Source: CAIWHR01 sp963734085
GTDB taxonomy: Bacteria; Pseudomonadota; Gammaproteobacteria; Burkholderiales; Casimicrobiaceae
Direction: 5' to 3'
Length of the DNA stretch: 64,000 bases
NCBI GenBank assembly: GCA_963734085.1
Contig: CAVTFT010000012.1
Span: 62,001-126,000, forward strand
Shown here one piece after another: positions 1 through 7,938 of this stretch. How positions within the stretch are numbered: position 1 is the stretch's first letter; each line of letters opens with the position of its first letter. Position numbers and translations under genes: made by a program. The notes under the pieces are model-generated. The model had not been told where the DNA came from. It saw nothing but the letters and a program-made list of their open reading frames with translations, and did not search any database.

Positions 1-2756
1 CGTACCGCATCCTGCGCGTCGAGGCCGGGCGGCTCCGCGTCGAGGACGCCCACGGCCAGCCGCCGAACATTCCGTTCTGGCTCGGCGAAGCACCGGGCCG
101 AACCGACGAGCTCTCTTTCGCGGTATCACGGCTGCGCGAAGACGTCGAAGCACGGCTCGACGACACGCGCGCGCTCGAAGCGTTGACGCACGAGCTCCGC
201 CTCGGCACGTCGCCGGCGGAGCAACTGATCGAATACCTGGCCGCCGCGCGCGCGGCGCTGGGGACGCTGCCCACGCAGAAGACGGTTGTCTTCGAGCGCT
301 TCTTCGACGAATCCGGCGGGATGCAGCTCGTCATTCATTCCCCGTTCGGCAGCCGGATCAATCGCGCCTGGGGCCTCGCGCTGCGCAAGCGTTTCTGCCG
401 CAAATTCAATTTCGAGCTGCAGGCGGCGGCCACCGAGGATGCGATCGTGCTGTCGCTATCGACCAGCCACAGCTTTCCGCTCGACGAGGTGGCGCGCTAT
501 CTCCACTCGAACAGCGTGCGGCCGCTGCTGGTGCAGGCGATGCTCGCTGCGCCGATGTTCGCTGCGCGGTGGCGCTGGACGGCAACGACGTCGCTCGCGC
601 TGCCGCGCTTTCGCTCCGGCAAGAAGGTTCCGCCGCAGCTGCAGCGGATGGCCGCCGAAGACCTCCTCGCGGCGGTGTTTCCCGATCAGATCGCCTGCGC
701 CGAAAATCTGGTCGGCGAGCGCGAGATTCCCGATCATCCGCTCGTCAATCAGACCGTTCACGATTGTCTGTACGAAGCGATGGACATCGAGGGGCTGGAG
801 CAACTGCTCCGTGCGATCGAATCGGGCGAGATTCGCGTCCTGCACTGCGACTTGACCGAGCCCTCGCCGCTTTCGCTCGAGATTCTGGGCGCGCGGCCCT
901 ACGCCTTCCTCGACGACGCGCCGCTGGAAGAGCGGCGGACGCGGGCGGTGATGAGCCGCCGCTGGCTCGACGAAGAAACCGCCGCGGGTCTGGGCCGACT
1001 CGATCCCGACGCGATCGAACGCGTGCGCACCGAGGCATGGCCCAGCGCCACCAGCGCCGACGAGTTGCATGACGGACTGCTCGGGCTCGCGTTTGTCACC
1101 GACGAGGAAATCGCGCGCAGCGATCAATGGCAATCGTTCCTCGTCGAGTTGACGGACGCGAAACGCGTCACGCGGCTGACGATGCAACCTCCCGCCTCGA
1201 CCCGGTCAGCCGTCGCAGGCGAAAAGAGCCTGTGGGTCGCTGCGGAACGGCTGCCTCAGTTCTTCTCGGTGTTCCCGAGCGCGCATGTTTCGCCGCCAAT
1301 CGCCGCGCCCGCCGAATTTGCCGCGCGGACATGGTCCGCTGAAGAAGCGCTGGTCGAGATCGTCCGCAGCCGCCTCGAAGGCCTGGGCCCGGTCACGGCC
1401 AACGCGCTCGCCGATTCGCTGGGGTCGCCGCCTGCGGACGTCGACGCGGCGCTCGCGAAGCTTGCTGCGGAAGGCTTTGCGATGCGTGGCGCGTTCACGC
1501 CCGGCGCGAGGGAGACCGAGTGGTGCGACCGTGCATTGCTCGCACGCATTCATCGCTATACCGTCAATCGGCTGCGCCAGGAGATCGAGCCGGTCTCGAC
1601 GCAGGATTTCATGCGCTTTCTTTGTCGTTGGCAGCACGTCGTTCCCAGCGAGCGGCGCGAAGGTCCCGACGCGTTGGCGGCCTTGATCACGCAGCTCGAG
1701 GGCTTCGAGGCGCCCGCGGCGGCGTGGGAAGCCGAGATCCTGCCGGCGCGGCTCGAAAACTACGACTTCACCTGGCTCGACGATCTGTGCCTCGCGGGAC
1801 GTGCCGTGTGGACGCGCCTCACCGCACCAGCCCGTGTCGCCGCGAGAAACGCCGGCCCGATCCGCACTACGCCGGTCGCGCTGTTGCCGAGGCGCAATCT
1901 CGGGCTATGGAATCGCGCGGTGCCGGCGCCGCCGGAGCCCTCGCCGGCGAGTCCCCGCGGCCAAGCCGTCTCCGACTATCTGGCGGCTCACGGCGCCTGC
2001 TTTTACGACGAGATCGTCGAGGCGACGGGAATGTTGCGCACGCAGGTCGAGGATGCGCTCGCCGAGCTGGTCGTGCTGGGGCTTGTGCACTCCGACAGCT
2101 TCGCCGGATTGCGTGCATTGCTGACGCCGTCCGATCGACGCAAACCGCTGGCGGAAGGCAAACGGCGCCGTCGCACCGCGCTCTTCGGCATCGAGGACGC
2201 GGGACGCTGGGCGCTCGTCCGCCGACCCGCGCCGAGACTCGCGACCACAGGCGCGCCGTACGAAGCCGAACACGAAATCGTCGAACACATCGCCGACACG
2301 TTGTTGCGGCGTTACGGGGTCGTGTTCTGGCGCATCCTCGAGCGCGAGTCGGCTTGGCTTCCTCCATGGCGCGAGCTGCTGCGCGTGCTGCGGCGGCTGG
2401 AAGCGCGCGGCGAGATCCGCGGCGGGCGCTTCGTCGCCGGCATCCCCGGCGAACAGTTCGCATTGCCCGAAGCGCTGGGCCTGTTGCGCGAGACGCGACG
2501 TACGCCGCCGTCGGCAACGTGGATCTCGGTCAGCGCCGCCGATCCGCTGAATCTGATCGGAAACCTCGTGCCGGGCTCAAGAGTCGCCGCGGTCACCGGC
2601 AACCGGATCGTCTATCGCGACGGCCTGGCTGTGGCAGCGCTCGTCGCCGGAGAAATTCAGTGGTTGCAGCAGCTCGCGCCCCGTGAGATGCGGGAGGCGG
2701 AAAGCGTCCTCGTCAGGCGGCAGGCGGGTTCGCCGTTGCTCGCCTATTTACGCTGA
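1..2756 (+). CDS. lhr: Lhr-family large ATP-dependent helicase, C-terminal part (5' truncated by window edge)
   Basis: The reading frame is open from base 3, with no start needed inside the window, so this is the last ~917 residues of a protein that begins upstream. The visible part matches the C-terminal half of Lhr-type superfamily 2 helicases: the DEAD/H-associated region (around the HSTSHSFPLDEVARYL-like stretch and the conserved HCDLTEPSPLSLEIL segment) followed by the winged-helix and Lhr-specific C-terminal domains. Walker A and B motifs would lie in the missing N-terminal half. Known Lhr proteins are 3'-5' DNA/RNA helicases linked to DNA repair. A TTG at 183 would be an internal start and is not believed. 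Family assignment is from recognisable sequence; function in this organism is inference. Confidence 0.85.
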   Translation, partial: YRILRVEAGRLRVEDAHGQPPNIPFWLGEAPGRTDELSFAVSRLREDVEARLDDTRALEALTHELRLGTSPAEQLIEYLAAARAALGTLPTQKTVVFERFFDESGGMQLVIHSPFGSRINRAWGLALRKRFCRKFNFELQAAATEDAIVLSLSTSHSFPLDEVARYLHSNSVRPLLVQAMLAAPMFAARWRWTATTSLALPRFRSGKKVPPQLQRMAAEDLLAAVFPDQIACAENLVGEREIPDHPLVNQTVHDCLYEAMDIEGLEQLLRAIESGEIRVLHCDLTEPSPLSLEILGARPYAFLDDAPLEERRTRAVMSRRWLDEETAAGLGRLDPDAIERVRTEAWPSATSADELHDGLLGLAFVTDEEIARSDQWQSFLVELTDAKRVTRLTMQPPASTRSAVAGEKSLWVAAERLPQFFSVFPSAHVSPPIAAPAEFAARTWSAEEALVEIVRSRLEGLGPVTANALADSLGSPPADVDAALAKLAAEGFAMRGAFTPGARETEWCDRALLARIHRYTVNRLRQEIEPVSTQDFMRFLCRWQHVVPSERREGPDALAALITQLEGFEAPAAAWEAEILPARLENYDFTWLDDLCLAGRAVWTRLTAPARVAARNAGPIRTTPVALLPRRNLGLWNRAVPAPPEPSPASPRGQAVSDYLAAHGACFYDEIVEATGMLRTQVEDALAELVVLGLVHSDSFAGLRALLTPSDRRKPLAEGKRRRRTALFGIEDAGRWALVRRPAPRLATTGAPYEAEHEIVEHIADTLLRRYGVVFWRILERESAWLPPWRELLRVLRRLEARGEIRGGRFVAGIPGEQFALPEALGLLRETRRTPPSATWISVSAADPLNLIGNLVPGSRVAAVTGNRIVYRDGLAVAALVAGEIQWLQQLAPREMREAESVLVRRQAGSPLLAYLR

Positions 2757-2958
2757 GCGCTCGATATCGGCTATCGAGGCGTGCGCAAAAACTGCCCTGG
2801 ATGGCGCAAAATCCGCCCGTCGTGCTCCGGGATGGTGCAGTGCAGCGCGGTGACCCTCCCGCGCTGCGCGATGCTGGCGGGTTGTCGTACGCGCGCGACG
2901 CCGGCGAGTCACGCTGGACGATTCGGGGGCCCGCGCCTTGCGCACGGCCATGCCAGTT

Positions 2959-2973
2959 TGGCACGCTATGTGC
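2959..2973 (+). promoter_or_regulatory. sigma-54-like -24/-12 promoter
   Basis: TGGCAC at 2959-2964, five bases, then GTGC at 2970-2973. The invariant GG and GC pairs are exactly 10 bases apart, as in sigma-54 promoters; the only departure from TGGCAC-N5-TTGC is one base in the -12 block. It lies just upstream of the ribosome-binding site and start of the AAA ATPase gene, giving a predicted start of transcription near 2985 and a very short leader. Confidence 0.4.
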
Positions 2974-2998
2974 TGCAGTGACGCCACCGGAGGTAGCC

Positions 2999-3958
2999 AT
3001 GGACCCTGTCATCCCGCTCGCCGATCTGCAACCGATCTATTCGGTGGCCGAGGTCGATCGCGCCCTCGAGGACAGCGCCGCGCGCCGCAACGAGAGCCTC
3101 AAGGGATGGTACGACCGGATGCGCGACCTCGGCGGGTCGCGCTACATCGTGAAGCCGTCGCGCACCGCCGCCGTCGACGAGCTCTACGAGGCGTCGCCGA
3201 ATTTCACCAACGTCGTCGACGACTTGAAGAAATTCCTCGCGCTGGCGATCGCCGGCAACGAGGCGGTGCAGTTCACGCCGATCCTGCTACTGGGCGAGCC
3301 CGGACTCGGCAAGACGTATTTCGCGAAAAAGCTCGCGCACGCGCTCGGCACCGGGTACGAGTTCGTTTCGATGAGCTCGCTCACCGCAGGCTGGGTGCTG
3401 ACGGGCGCGTCCGCGCAGTGGCACAACGCGCGCCCCGGCAAGGTTGCGCAGACGCTGGTCGAGGGCGAGTACGCCAACCCCGTGCTGGTGCTGGACGAAG
3501 TCGACAAGGCCGGCGGCGATCATCGCTACGACCCGATGGGCGCGCTGTACGGCCTGCTCGAGCGCGATACCGCCATTCATTTCAAGGACGAGTTCATCGA
3601 CCTCGACATGGACGCGTCGCACATTCTGTGGGTCGCAACCGCCAACGACGACACGACGATCCCCGATCCGATCCTGAACCGGATGAACGTCTACGCGATC
3701 GAACGGCCGGACGCCGAAGGCTCGCGCAAGATCGCGCTGTCCGTCTATCGCGAGATCCTCGAGGCGCATCGCTGGCCGTTCCCGCCCGAACCCTCGGAGA
3801 GCGTGCTTGAGCGGTTGGCGGCGATTCCGCCGCGCGACATGCGCAAGCTGCTGCTCGATGCGTTCGGCACGGCACAACTCGCCGGTCGCGACCACCTGCT
3901 TCCCGAAGATCTCGACGCGAAGAAGCTCTGCGGCCGCCGGATGCGGATGGGCTTCTAG
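2999..3958 (+). CDS. AAA family ATPase (Lon-like ATPase core, no protease domain)
   Basis: A 319-residue protein started at ATG 2999, chosen because GGAGG sits at 2989-2993; an upstream frame extension to 2801 has no comparable signal. Walker A is GEPGLGKT (about residues 99-106) and Walker B is VLVLDEVDKAG, followed by a sensor-1 type ATANDD. The order and the IPPRDMRK stretch near the C-terminus resemble the AAA module of Lon, but there is no Ser-Lys protease domain and no N-terminal Lon domain. It therefore probably acts as a stand-alone remodelling ATPase with an unknown partner. Neighbours (helicase upstream, phosphatase downstream) do not define a pathway. A sigma-54-like promoter precedes it. 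Confidence 0.8.
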   Translation: MDPVIPLADLQPIYSVAEVDRALEDSAARRNESLKGWYDRMRDLGGSRYIVKPSRTAAVDELYEASPNFTNVVDDLKKFLALAIAGNEAVQFTPILLLGEPGLGKTYFAKKLAHALGTGYEFVSMSSLTAGWVLTGASAQWHNARPGKVAQTLVEGEYANPVLVLDEVDKAGGDHRYDPMGALYGLLERDTAIHFKDEFIDLDMDASHILWVATANDDTTIPDPILNRMNVYAIERPDAEGSRKIALSVYREILEAHRWPFPPEPSESVLERLAAIPPRDMRKLLLDAFGTAQLAGRDHLLPEDLDAKKLCGRRMRMGF

Positions 3959-4155
3959 AACCAATCTCCAAACGGGCGGCATGGCCCGATCGCTTTGTCG
4001 CGCTTAGTTCGCAACTGAGGCTGACCCCCTCGCTGTACCTCTGCACGATCTCCGGGCGCCGCGGGTCCTCATTTTTGCCGACTGAGGCTCTCGGGCGCTC
4101 GTCGCCGACTGGTGCCGCACGTCCGCCGGCGAACCTCTGCTACATTGGCGCCCAC

Positions 4156-5418
4156 ATGAACGTCCGGACGCGCCAACGCCGGCTGTCGACGGAGGACCTC
4201 GAGGCGATTCTCGGGGTGACGCGAGCGCTGGCCGCCCCATTCGACCTGATGACGATGCTGGGCGAAGTCGTCGCCGCGGCGAAGCAGGTCCTCGATGCCG
4301 AGCGCGGGTCGGTCTGGCTGCACGATCCGGCAACCGACGAACTCGTGCTCGAAGTCGCTACGGGCATCAAACCGATACGGGTACCGTTCGGCGTCGGCCT
4401 GGCCGGCGCCTGCGCACACAGCCGGCAGCTCATCAACGTGCCCGATTGCTACGCGGATCCGCGTTTCGATCCGGGTGTGGACAAGGCGTCCGGCTACCGA
4501 ACGCGCTGCATGCTGACGCTGCCACTGATCGACCACAAGGATGTCCTCGTTGGCGTGATGCAGGTGCTGAACAAGAAGGGCGGCGTCTTCGACGCGGACG
4601 ATGAAGTGCTTGCCACCGCGCTTGCCGCACAGTGCGCCGTCGCGCTGCAGCGGGTGCGGATGACCGGGGCGCTGATCGAAGGCGAGAAGATGCGGCAGGC
4701 GCTCGAAATGGCCCGCGAGGTCCAGATGAGCACGCTGCCCGCGACGATGCCGGCGGTTCCCGGATACGACGTGTACGGAACGTCGCGACCGGCGGAGCTG
4801 ACCGGCGGCGACACGTTCGACCTGTCGCTCACCGAGCAGGGGCTCCTGATCGTGTTGGGCGATGCCACGGGCCACGGCATTGCGCCGGCGCTGTCGGTGA
4901 CGCAAATGCAAGCGATGCTCCGCATCGCGTTTCGATTGGGCGCCGATCTGGAATCCGCATTCCTGCACGTCAACAACCGCCTTGCCGAGACGCTGCCCGC
5001 TGACCGCTTCATCACGGCGTTCATCGGGCTCCTCGATCCGTCGACGCATCGGATGCGCTTTCACAGCGGCGGCCAGGGTCCGATCTTTCACTACCAGGCG
5101 GCGACCGGCACGTGTGTGCGCTACAAACCCACGAGCTTCCCGCTGGGGGCGATGCCGGTGACGAACCTGAGGCCGGCGCTGATGCTTGACATGCTCCCCG
5201 GCGATATCCTCGTCCTGCTTTCCGACGGCTTCTATGAATATCACGATGCGGACGGCGCAGAGTTCGGGGAGACGCGCGTCCAAGACATCGTCGCGAGCCA
5301 TCACGACAAGCCGATGGCCGGCCTCCTCGGCGTCCTGCAGACGGCGGTCGCCGCGTTCGCGCGCGGTGCGCCGCAAGAGGACGACATGACGGCCGTGCTC
5401 GTGAAGCGCGAAGCATGA
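4156..5418 (+). CDS. GAF-domain PP2C/SpoIIE-type serine phosphatase (RsbU-like)
   Basis: A 420-residue protein. The N-terminal half is a GAF sensor domain (about residues 15-170, with GSVWLHDP and LTLPLIDHKDVLVGVMQVLNK-type signatures). The C-terminal half is a SpoIIE/PP2C phosphatase: TGGDTFDL, GDATGHGIAPAL, LSDGFYEY and EDDMTAV supply the metal-binding aspartates. In partner-switching systems such enzymes dephosphorylate an STAS anti-anti-sigma protein in response to a signal bound by the sensor domain. The next two genes encode exactly the kinase and STAS partners. ATG 4156 is chosen as the start of the conserved region; the frame is open back to TTG 4075. The stop overlaps the next start (ATGA). 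Confidence 0.85.
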   Translation: MNVRTRQRRLSTEDLEAILGVTRALAAPFDLMTMLGEVVAAAKQVLDAERGSVWLHDPATDELVLEVATGIKPIRVPFGVGLAGACAHSRQLINVPDCYADPRFDPGVDKASGYRTRCMLTLPLIDHKDVLVGVMQVLNKKGGVFDADDEVLATALAAQCAVALQRVRMTGALIEGEKMRQALEMAREVQMSTLPATMPAVPGYDVYGTSRPAELTGGDTFDLSLTEQGLLIVLGDATGHGIAPALSVTQMQAMLRIAFRLGADLESAFLHVNNRLAETLPADRFITAFIGLLDPSTHRMRFHSGGQGPIFHYQAATGTCVRYKPTSFPLGAMPVTNLRPALMLDMLPGDILVLLSDGFYEYHDADGAEFGETRVQDIVASHHDKPMAGLLGVLQTAVAAFARGAPQEDDMTAVLVKREA

Positions 5419-5906
5419 GCGCCACACCGCCAGCGAGCGCGTCTGCGTGCCGGATGTTCGAGCGCAGCTTCGACGCGCTCGCCGCGATTTTCGGCTTCAC
5501 GGCGGAAGTGTTCGCGCGGAACGGCATCGATCCCGCCTTGCTCCCGACGATCGATCTGGCGGTGGAAGAGCTGTTCACGAACATGGTGAAATACAGTCCC
5601 GCAAGCGACGCCGAAGTGCGCATCGAGATGACCGGCATCGAAGGCGGCGTCGAAGTCACGTTAACGGACTATGATGTCGATCCATTCGACGTGACCCAGG
5701 CGCCCGACGTCGAGATCGGAAAGCCGATCGAGGAGCGGCGCCCCGGAGGACTTGGCCTGCACCTGATCCGGCGGCTTCTCGACTCGGTCGAATACGAGTA
5801 TTCGAAGGAAACGCGGCAGAGCCGGATCACGTTGCGGAAGACGACAGGCAAATCGCCGGGGCCGGAACACGCGGCGAGCACGGGGGGATCGGATGCTGGG
5901 GATTGA
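5415..5906 (+). CDS. Anti-sigma factor serine kinase, HATPase_c_2 type (RsbW-like)
   Basis: A 163-residue GHKL ATPase. The N-box is visible as VEELFTNMVKYS and the ATP-lid/G-box as GGLGLHLIRRLLDSV. Known RsbW/SpoIIAB-type proteins bind a sigma factor or other target and phosphorylate the cognate STAS protein. Its ATG overlaps the stop of the phosphatase gene and its 3' end overlaps the STAS gene by 14 bases, so the three are translationally coupled. Which sigma factor (if any) it holds is not shown; the ECF sigma gene just downstream is separated by a terminator, and ECF factors are not the usual targets. Confidence 0.85.
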   Translation: MSATPPASASACRMFERSFDALAAIFGFTAEVFARNGIDPALLPTIDLAVEELFTNMVKYSPASDAEVRIEMTGIEGGVEVTLTDYDVDPFDVTQAPDVEIGKPIEERRPGGLGLHLIRRLLDSVEYEYSKETRQSRITLRKTTGKSPGPEHAASTGGSDAGD

Positions 5907-6189
5907 CTATGGCCCTACTTCCAATGTGGTCGTCTTGACCGGCCGCCTCGACGCTGCGCAGTCTCCAGCGGCCCAGACGTTCCTCGACAGGGTCGAGGGG
6001 ACGGTCACGCTCGACTGCAACGGCCTCGAATACATTTCCAGCGCCGGCCTGGGCGTCCTCCTCAAGACGCAGAAGCGGCTGCTCGCGTCGGGCGGCAAGC
6101 TGCGGCTCTTGGGCGTCAACCGTCATCTGCTGGACATCTTCGGTTATTCTGGTTTCGACCAGCTCTTCGAGATCGAGCCCGCCCGGTAG
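5893..6189 (+). CDS. STAS-domain anti-anti-sigma factor (RsbV/SpoIIAA-like)
   Basis: A 98-residue single STAS domain, normal length for the family. The phosphorylatable serine region is YISSAGLGVLL, with Ser49/Ser50 the candidates. Known role: the unphosphorylated form binds the RsbW-like kinase and releases its partner; the upstream phosphatase reactivates it. The gene starts inside the end of the kinase gene, so all three components of the switch are made from one message. The stop codon lies inside the terminator hairpin that closes the operon. Confidence 0.88.
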   Translation: MLGIDYGPTSNVVVLTGRLDAAQSPAAQTFLDRVEGTVTLDCNGLEYISSAGLGVLLKTQKRLLASGGKLRLLGVNRHLLDIFGYSGFDQLFEIEPAR

Positions 6190-6205
6190 CCCCGGCGGGC
6201 TTTTT
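6176..6205 (+). terminator. Rho-independent terminator of the partner-switch operon
   Basis: Inverted repeat AGCCCGCC (6176-6183) / GGCGGGCT (6194-6201) with a 10-base loop and a T run at 6201-6205. The stem begins before the STAS stop codon (TAG at 6187-6189). Confidence 0.75.
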
Positions 6206-6212
6206 GAGTGCT

Positions 6213-6788
6213 GTGCGCCAACTTTCCGAGCCGCCGCGTGTAATTGTGGACGAAGACGCCGACCGAGCGGCGATCGAGCGCTATCGGCACGGCGAGCGGG
6301 GAGCCTTCACCGAGCTGGTGATCCGTTACCACCGTCCGATCTACAACGCAGCGTTCTGGATTCTGCGCCGGGCCGAGGATGCGAACGACGTTACGCAGGA
6401 TGTGTTTCTCAAGGTCGCTGAACGGCTCGACGAATATGACCCGCAGTACAGGTTTTTCAGCTGGATCTACCGAATCGCGGTCAACGAAGCCCTCAACCTG
6501 GCCCGCCAGAACGGGAGAGTGGAAGCGCTGGACGATGAGATCGACATTCCCGATTCGGAGCGTGCCAACCCCGAGCGGAAGGTCGCCGAGGCGGAGCTCT
6601 CGAGCCGGATCCGAAGCGCGCTGATGCGGATGTCGATCAACGACCGGGTGGTGCTGTCGCTTCGTCACTTCTCGGAATGCAGTTACCAAGAGATCGGACA
6701 GATTCTCGACATCGACGACAAGACCGTGAAGTCCCGCCTGTTCGAGGCCCGGCAGCGCCTGCGCGATATGTTGGAGGATCTGCGGTAG
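6213..6788 (+). CDS. ECF-type RNA polymerase sigma-70 family factor
   Basis: A protein of about 191 residues with the two ECF domains: region 2 (DANDVTQDVFLKVAERL, then FFSWIYRIAVNEALNLARQ) and region 4 helix-turn-helix (YQEIGQILDIDDKTVKSRLFEARQRLRDML). It directs RNA polymerase to a dedicated promoter set. The start is uncertain: TTG 6204 lies in the T run of the preceding terminator, and GTG 6213 and GTG 6246 are in frame; none has a good ribosome-binding site. The next gene begins 9 bases after the stop, the usual place for its anti-sigma factor. Confidence 0.87.
   Translation: MRQLSEPPRVIVDEDADRAAIERYRHGERGAFTELVIRYHRPIYNAAFWILRRAEDANDVTQDVFLKVAERLDEYDPQYRFFSWIYRIAVNEALNLARQNGRVEALDDEIDIPDSERANPERKVAEAELSSRIRSALMRMSINDRVVLSLRHFSECSYQEIGQILDIDDKTVKSRLFEARQRLRDMLEDLR
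6217..6246 (+). repeat. Bipartite repeated element, copy 1 (ECF-promoter-like)
   Basis: GCCAACTT (6217-6224), 13 bases, GTGTAATTG (6238-6246). The same two blocks with the same 13-base spacing recur at 7036-7065. The layout resembles an ECF -35 AACTT and a -10 GTCTAA-like box, which would suit autoregulation. However, a start point about 7 bases downstream would leave no good start codon for the sigma gene, so this copy may have another meaning. Both copies also fall in the same codon phase (QL..P.RVI). Confidence 0.35.
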
Positions 6789-6797
6789 GAACCCACG

Positions 6798-7616
6798 ATG
6801 AATCCCAATGAACTCAACGAACTGATGCACGCGGTCCTCGACGGCGAGGCCACCGCGGACGAAGAGCAGGCGCTGGATCGCGTGCTGGCCGGTGATCCCG
6901 AGGCGCGGGCGCGATTTGACGAAATGCGGCTTCTCTTCGACGGCCTGGCCCACGTCCCGAAGGGATTCCCCTCGGAGGGCCTCGTCGCCGCGGTGATGGC
7001 GCGCGTGCCGGAGTATGCAACTCAGGGTCGGGTCGGCCAACTTTTCTTGCCGTCGCGTGTAATTGGCCTAGCGTCCAAGGAAGCCCGGGTCACAAACCCG
7101 GGGAGATCGGCAACGGTCCATCGGGTCTTCCAACCAGGGCCATTCTTCAGGGGTACGAACATGAGCGAGCAGCAACGCAGTCGCAAGATCTGGATCGGCG
7201 CCGGAATTGCCGTCGCAGCGGCGGCGGTCGTCGCGGTGTTCTCCACCATCGATTTCCCGCCCGGCGGCAAGGACGTCAGCGGCACGATCGTTCCGGCGCA
7301 GCGGTATCGGGCCGAGCAGGTGACCGGCGGCGTCAAGGTCGGCGATCAGGCGGGTACGCCGTTGCTGCAGACGAATGCGGCGGCCGGCGGCGCAGCGGGT
7401 AACGCGGCCGGCAACGCGGCGGGCAATGCCGCTGGTAACGCGGCGGGCAATGCCGCCGGTAACGCGGCGGGCAATGCGGCGGGCAATGCGGCCGGTAACG
7501 CGGCAGGCAATGCGGCCGGTAACGCGGCGGGCAACGCGGCCGGTAACGCGGCGGGCAATGCGGCGGTAACGCGGCGGGCAATGCGCGGTAACGCGGCGGG
7601 CAATGCCGGCCGGTAA
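6798..7616 (+). CDS. Probable anti-sigma factor / single-pass membrane protein with GNAA-repeat tail (frame broken at 3' end)
   Basis: ATG 6798 follows AGGA and lies 9 bases after the sigma stop. Residues 1-75 are helical and acidic, like the sigma-binding part of zinc-less anti-sigma factors (LDGEATADEEQALDRVL). A transmembrane segment (WIGAGIAVAAAAVVAVF) lies near residues 132-150, so the N-terminus would be cytoplasmic and the tail periplasmic. The tail is a near-perfect GNAA tetrapeptide repeat. The frame is disturbed at 7565-7600 by small indels and stops at 7616, while the repeat continues in another frame to TAA 7830. An alternative start is ATG 7161 (MSEQQRSRK), preceded by GGGG and by the second bipartite element. 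The anti-sigma role is inferred from position and N-terminal character. Confidence 0.6.
   Translation: MNPNELNELMHAVLDGEATADEEQALDRVLAGDPEARARFDEMRLLFDGLAHVPKGFPSEGLVAAVMARVPEYATQGRVGQLFLPSRVIGLASKEARVTNPGRSATVHRVFQPGPFFRGTNMSEQQRSRKIWIGAGIAVAAAAVVAVFSTIDFPPGGKDVSGTIVPAQRYRAEQVTGGVKVGDQAGTPLLQTNAAAGGAAGNAAGNAAGNAAGNAAGNAAGNAAGNAAGNAAGNAAGNAAGNAAGNAAGNAAGNAAVTRRAMRGNAAGNAGR
7036..7065 (+). promoter_or_regulatory. Bipartite repeated element, copy 2: candidate ECF-sigma promoter
   Basis: GCCAACTT (7036-7043), 13 bases, GTGTAATTG (7057-7065), identical in blocks and spacing to the copy at 6217. A start of transcription near 7070 would give a ~90-base leader to an open frame starting at ATG 7161, which has GGGG 8 bases upstream. 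The leader would contain a 7-bp hairpin (CCCGGGT 7084-7090 / ACCCGGG 7096-7102). Confidence 0.4.
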
Positions 7617-7760
7617 CGCGGCGGGCAATGCGGCCGGTAACGCGGCGGGCAATGCGGCCGGTAACGCGGCGGGCAACGCGGCGGGCAATGCCGCTGGTAA
7701 CGCAGCGGGCAATGCGGCCGGTAACGCAGCGGGCAATGCGGCCGGCAGCGCGGCAGGAAA
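7384..7760 (+). repeat. 12-nt tandem repeat array encoding GNAA units
   Basis: About 30 tandem units of 12 bases, alternating between GGTAACGCGGCG-like and GGCAATGCGGCC-like forms, so a 24-base higher-order period is visible. Translation is (Gly-Asn-Ala-Ala)n. Around 7565-7600 three neighbouring units are one base short, two bases short and one base long. The reading frame is therefore lost, regained and lost again; outside that patch the units are regular. Confidence 0.9.
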
Positions 7761-7830
7761 GGCAGCCGGCAACGCAGCCGGGAATGCCGCAGCGAGCGCG
7801 GCAGGAAACGCGGCGGGCCAAGTCAAGTAA
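7603..7830 (+). pseudogene. Out-of-frame 3' continuation of the GNAA-repeat gene
   Basis: The same GNAA repeat continues in a different frame from about 7603 to TAA at 7828-7830, ending AASAAGNAAGQVK. It has no start signal of its own and is best read as the true C-terminus of the gene beginning at 6798 (or 7161), separated by the indels at 7565-7600. A terminator follows 25 bases later. Confidence 0.6.
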
Positions 7831-7854
7831 TCCGAGCCCCCAAGCTGCAACGAA

Positions 7855-7885
7855 ACCGCCGGCAGACGCCGGCGGTTTTCTTTTT
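7855..7885 (+). terminator. Rho-independent terminator after the GNAA gene
   Basis: Perfect 9-bp stem ACCGCCGGC (7855-7863) / GCCGGCGGT (7868-7876), 4-base loop, followed by TTTTCTTTTT. It closes the sigma/GNAA unit. Confidence 0.85.
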
Positions 7886-7938
7886 GTCGCCGGGTCCGTA
7901 TGCTTCGGCCGTCCGATGCGGCTCAGGGAGGAGCTTGC

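Noticed and set aside
7330..7850. CRISPR-like or minus-strand ALPA-repeat coding sequence
   Set aside because: The repeats are contiguous 12-base units with no spacers, and the minus-strand ALPA frames are the complement of the GNAA-coding array.
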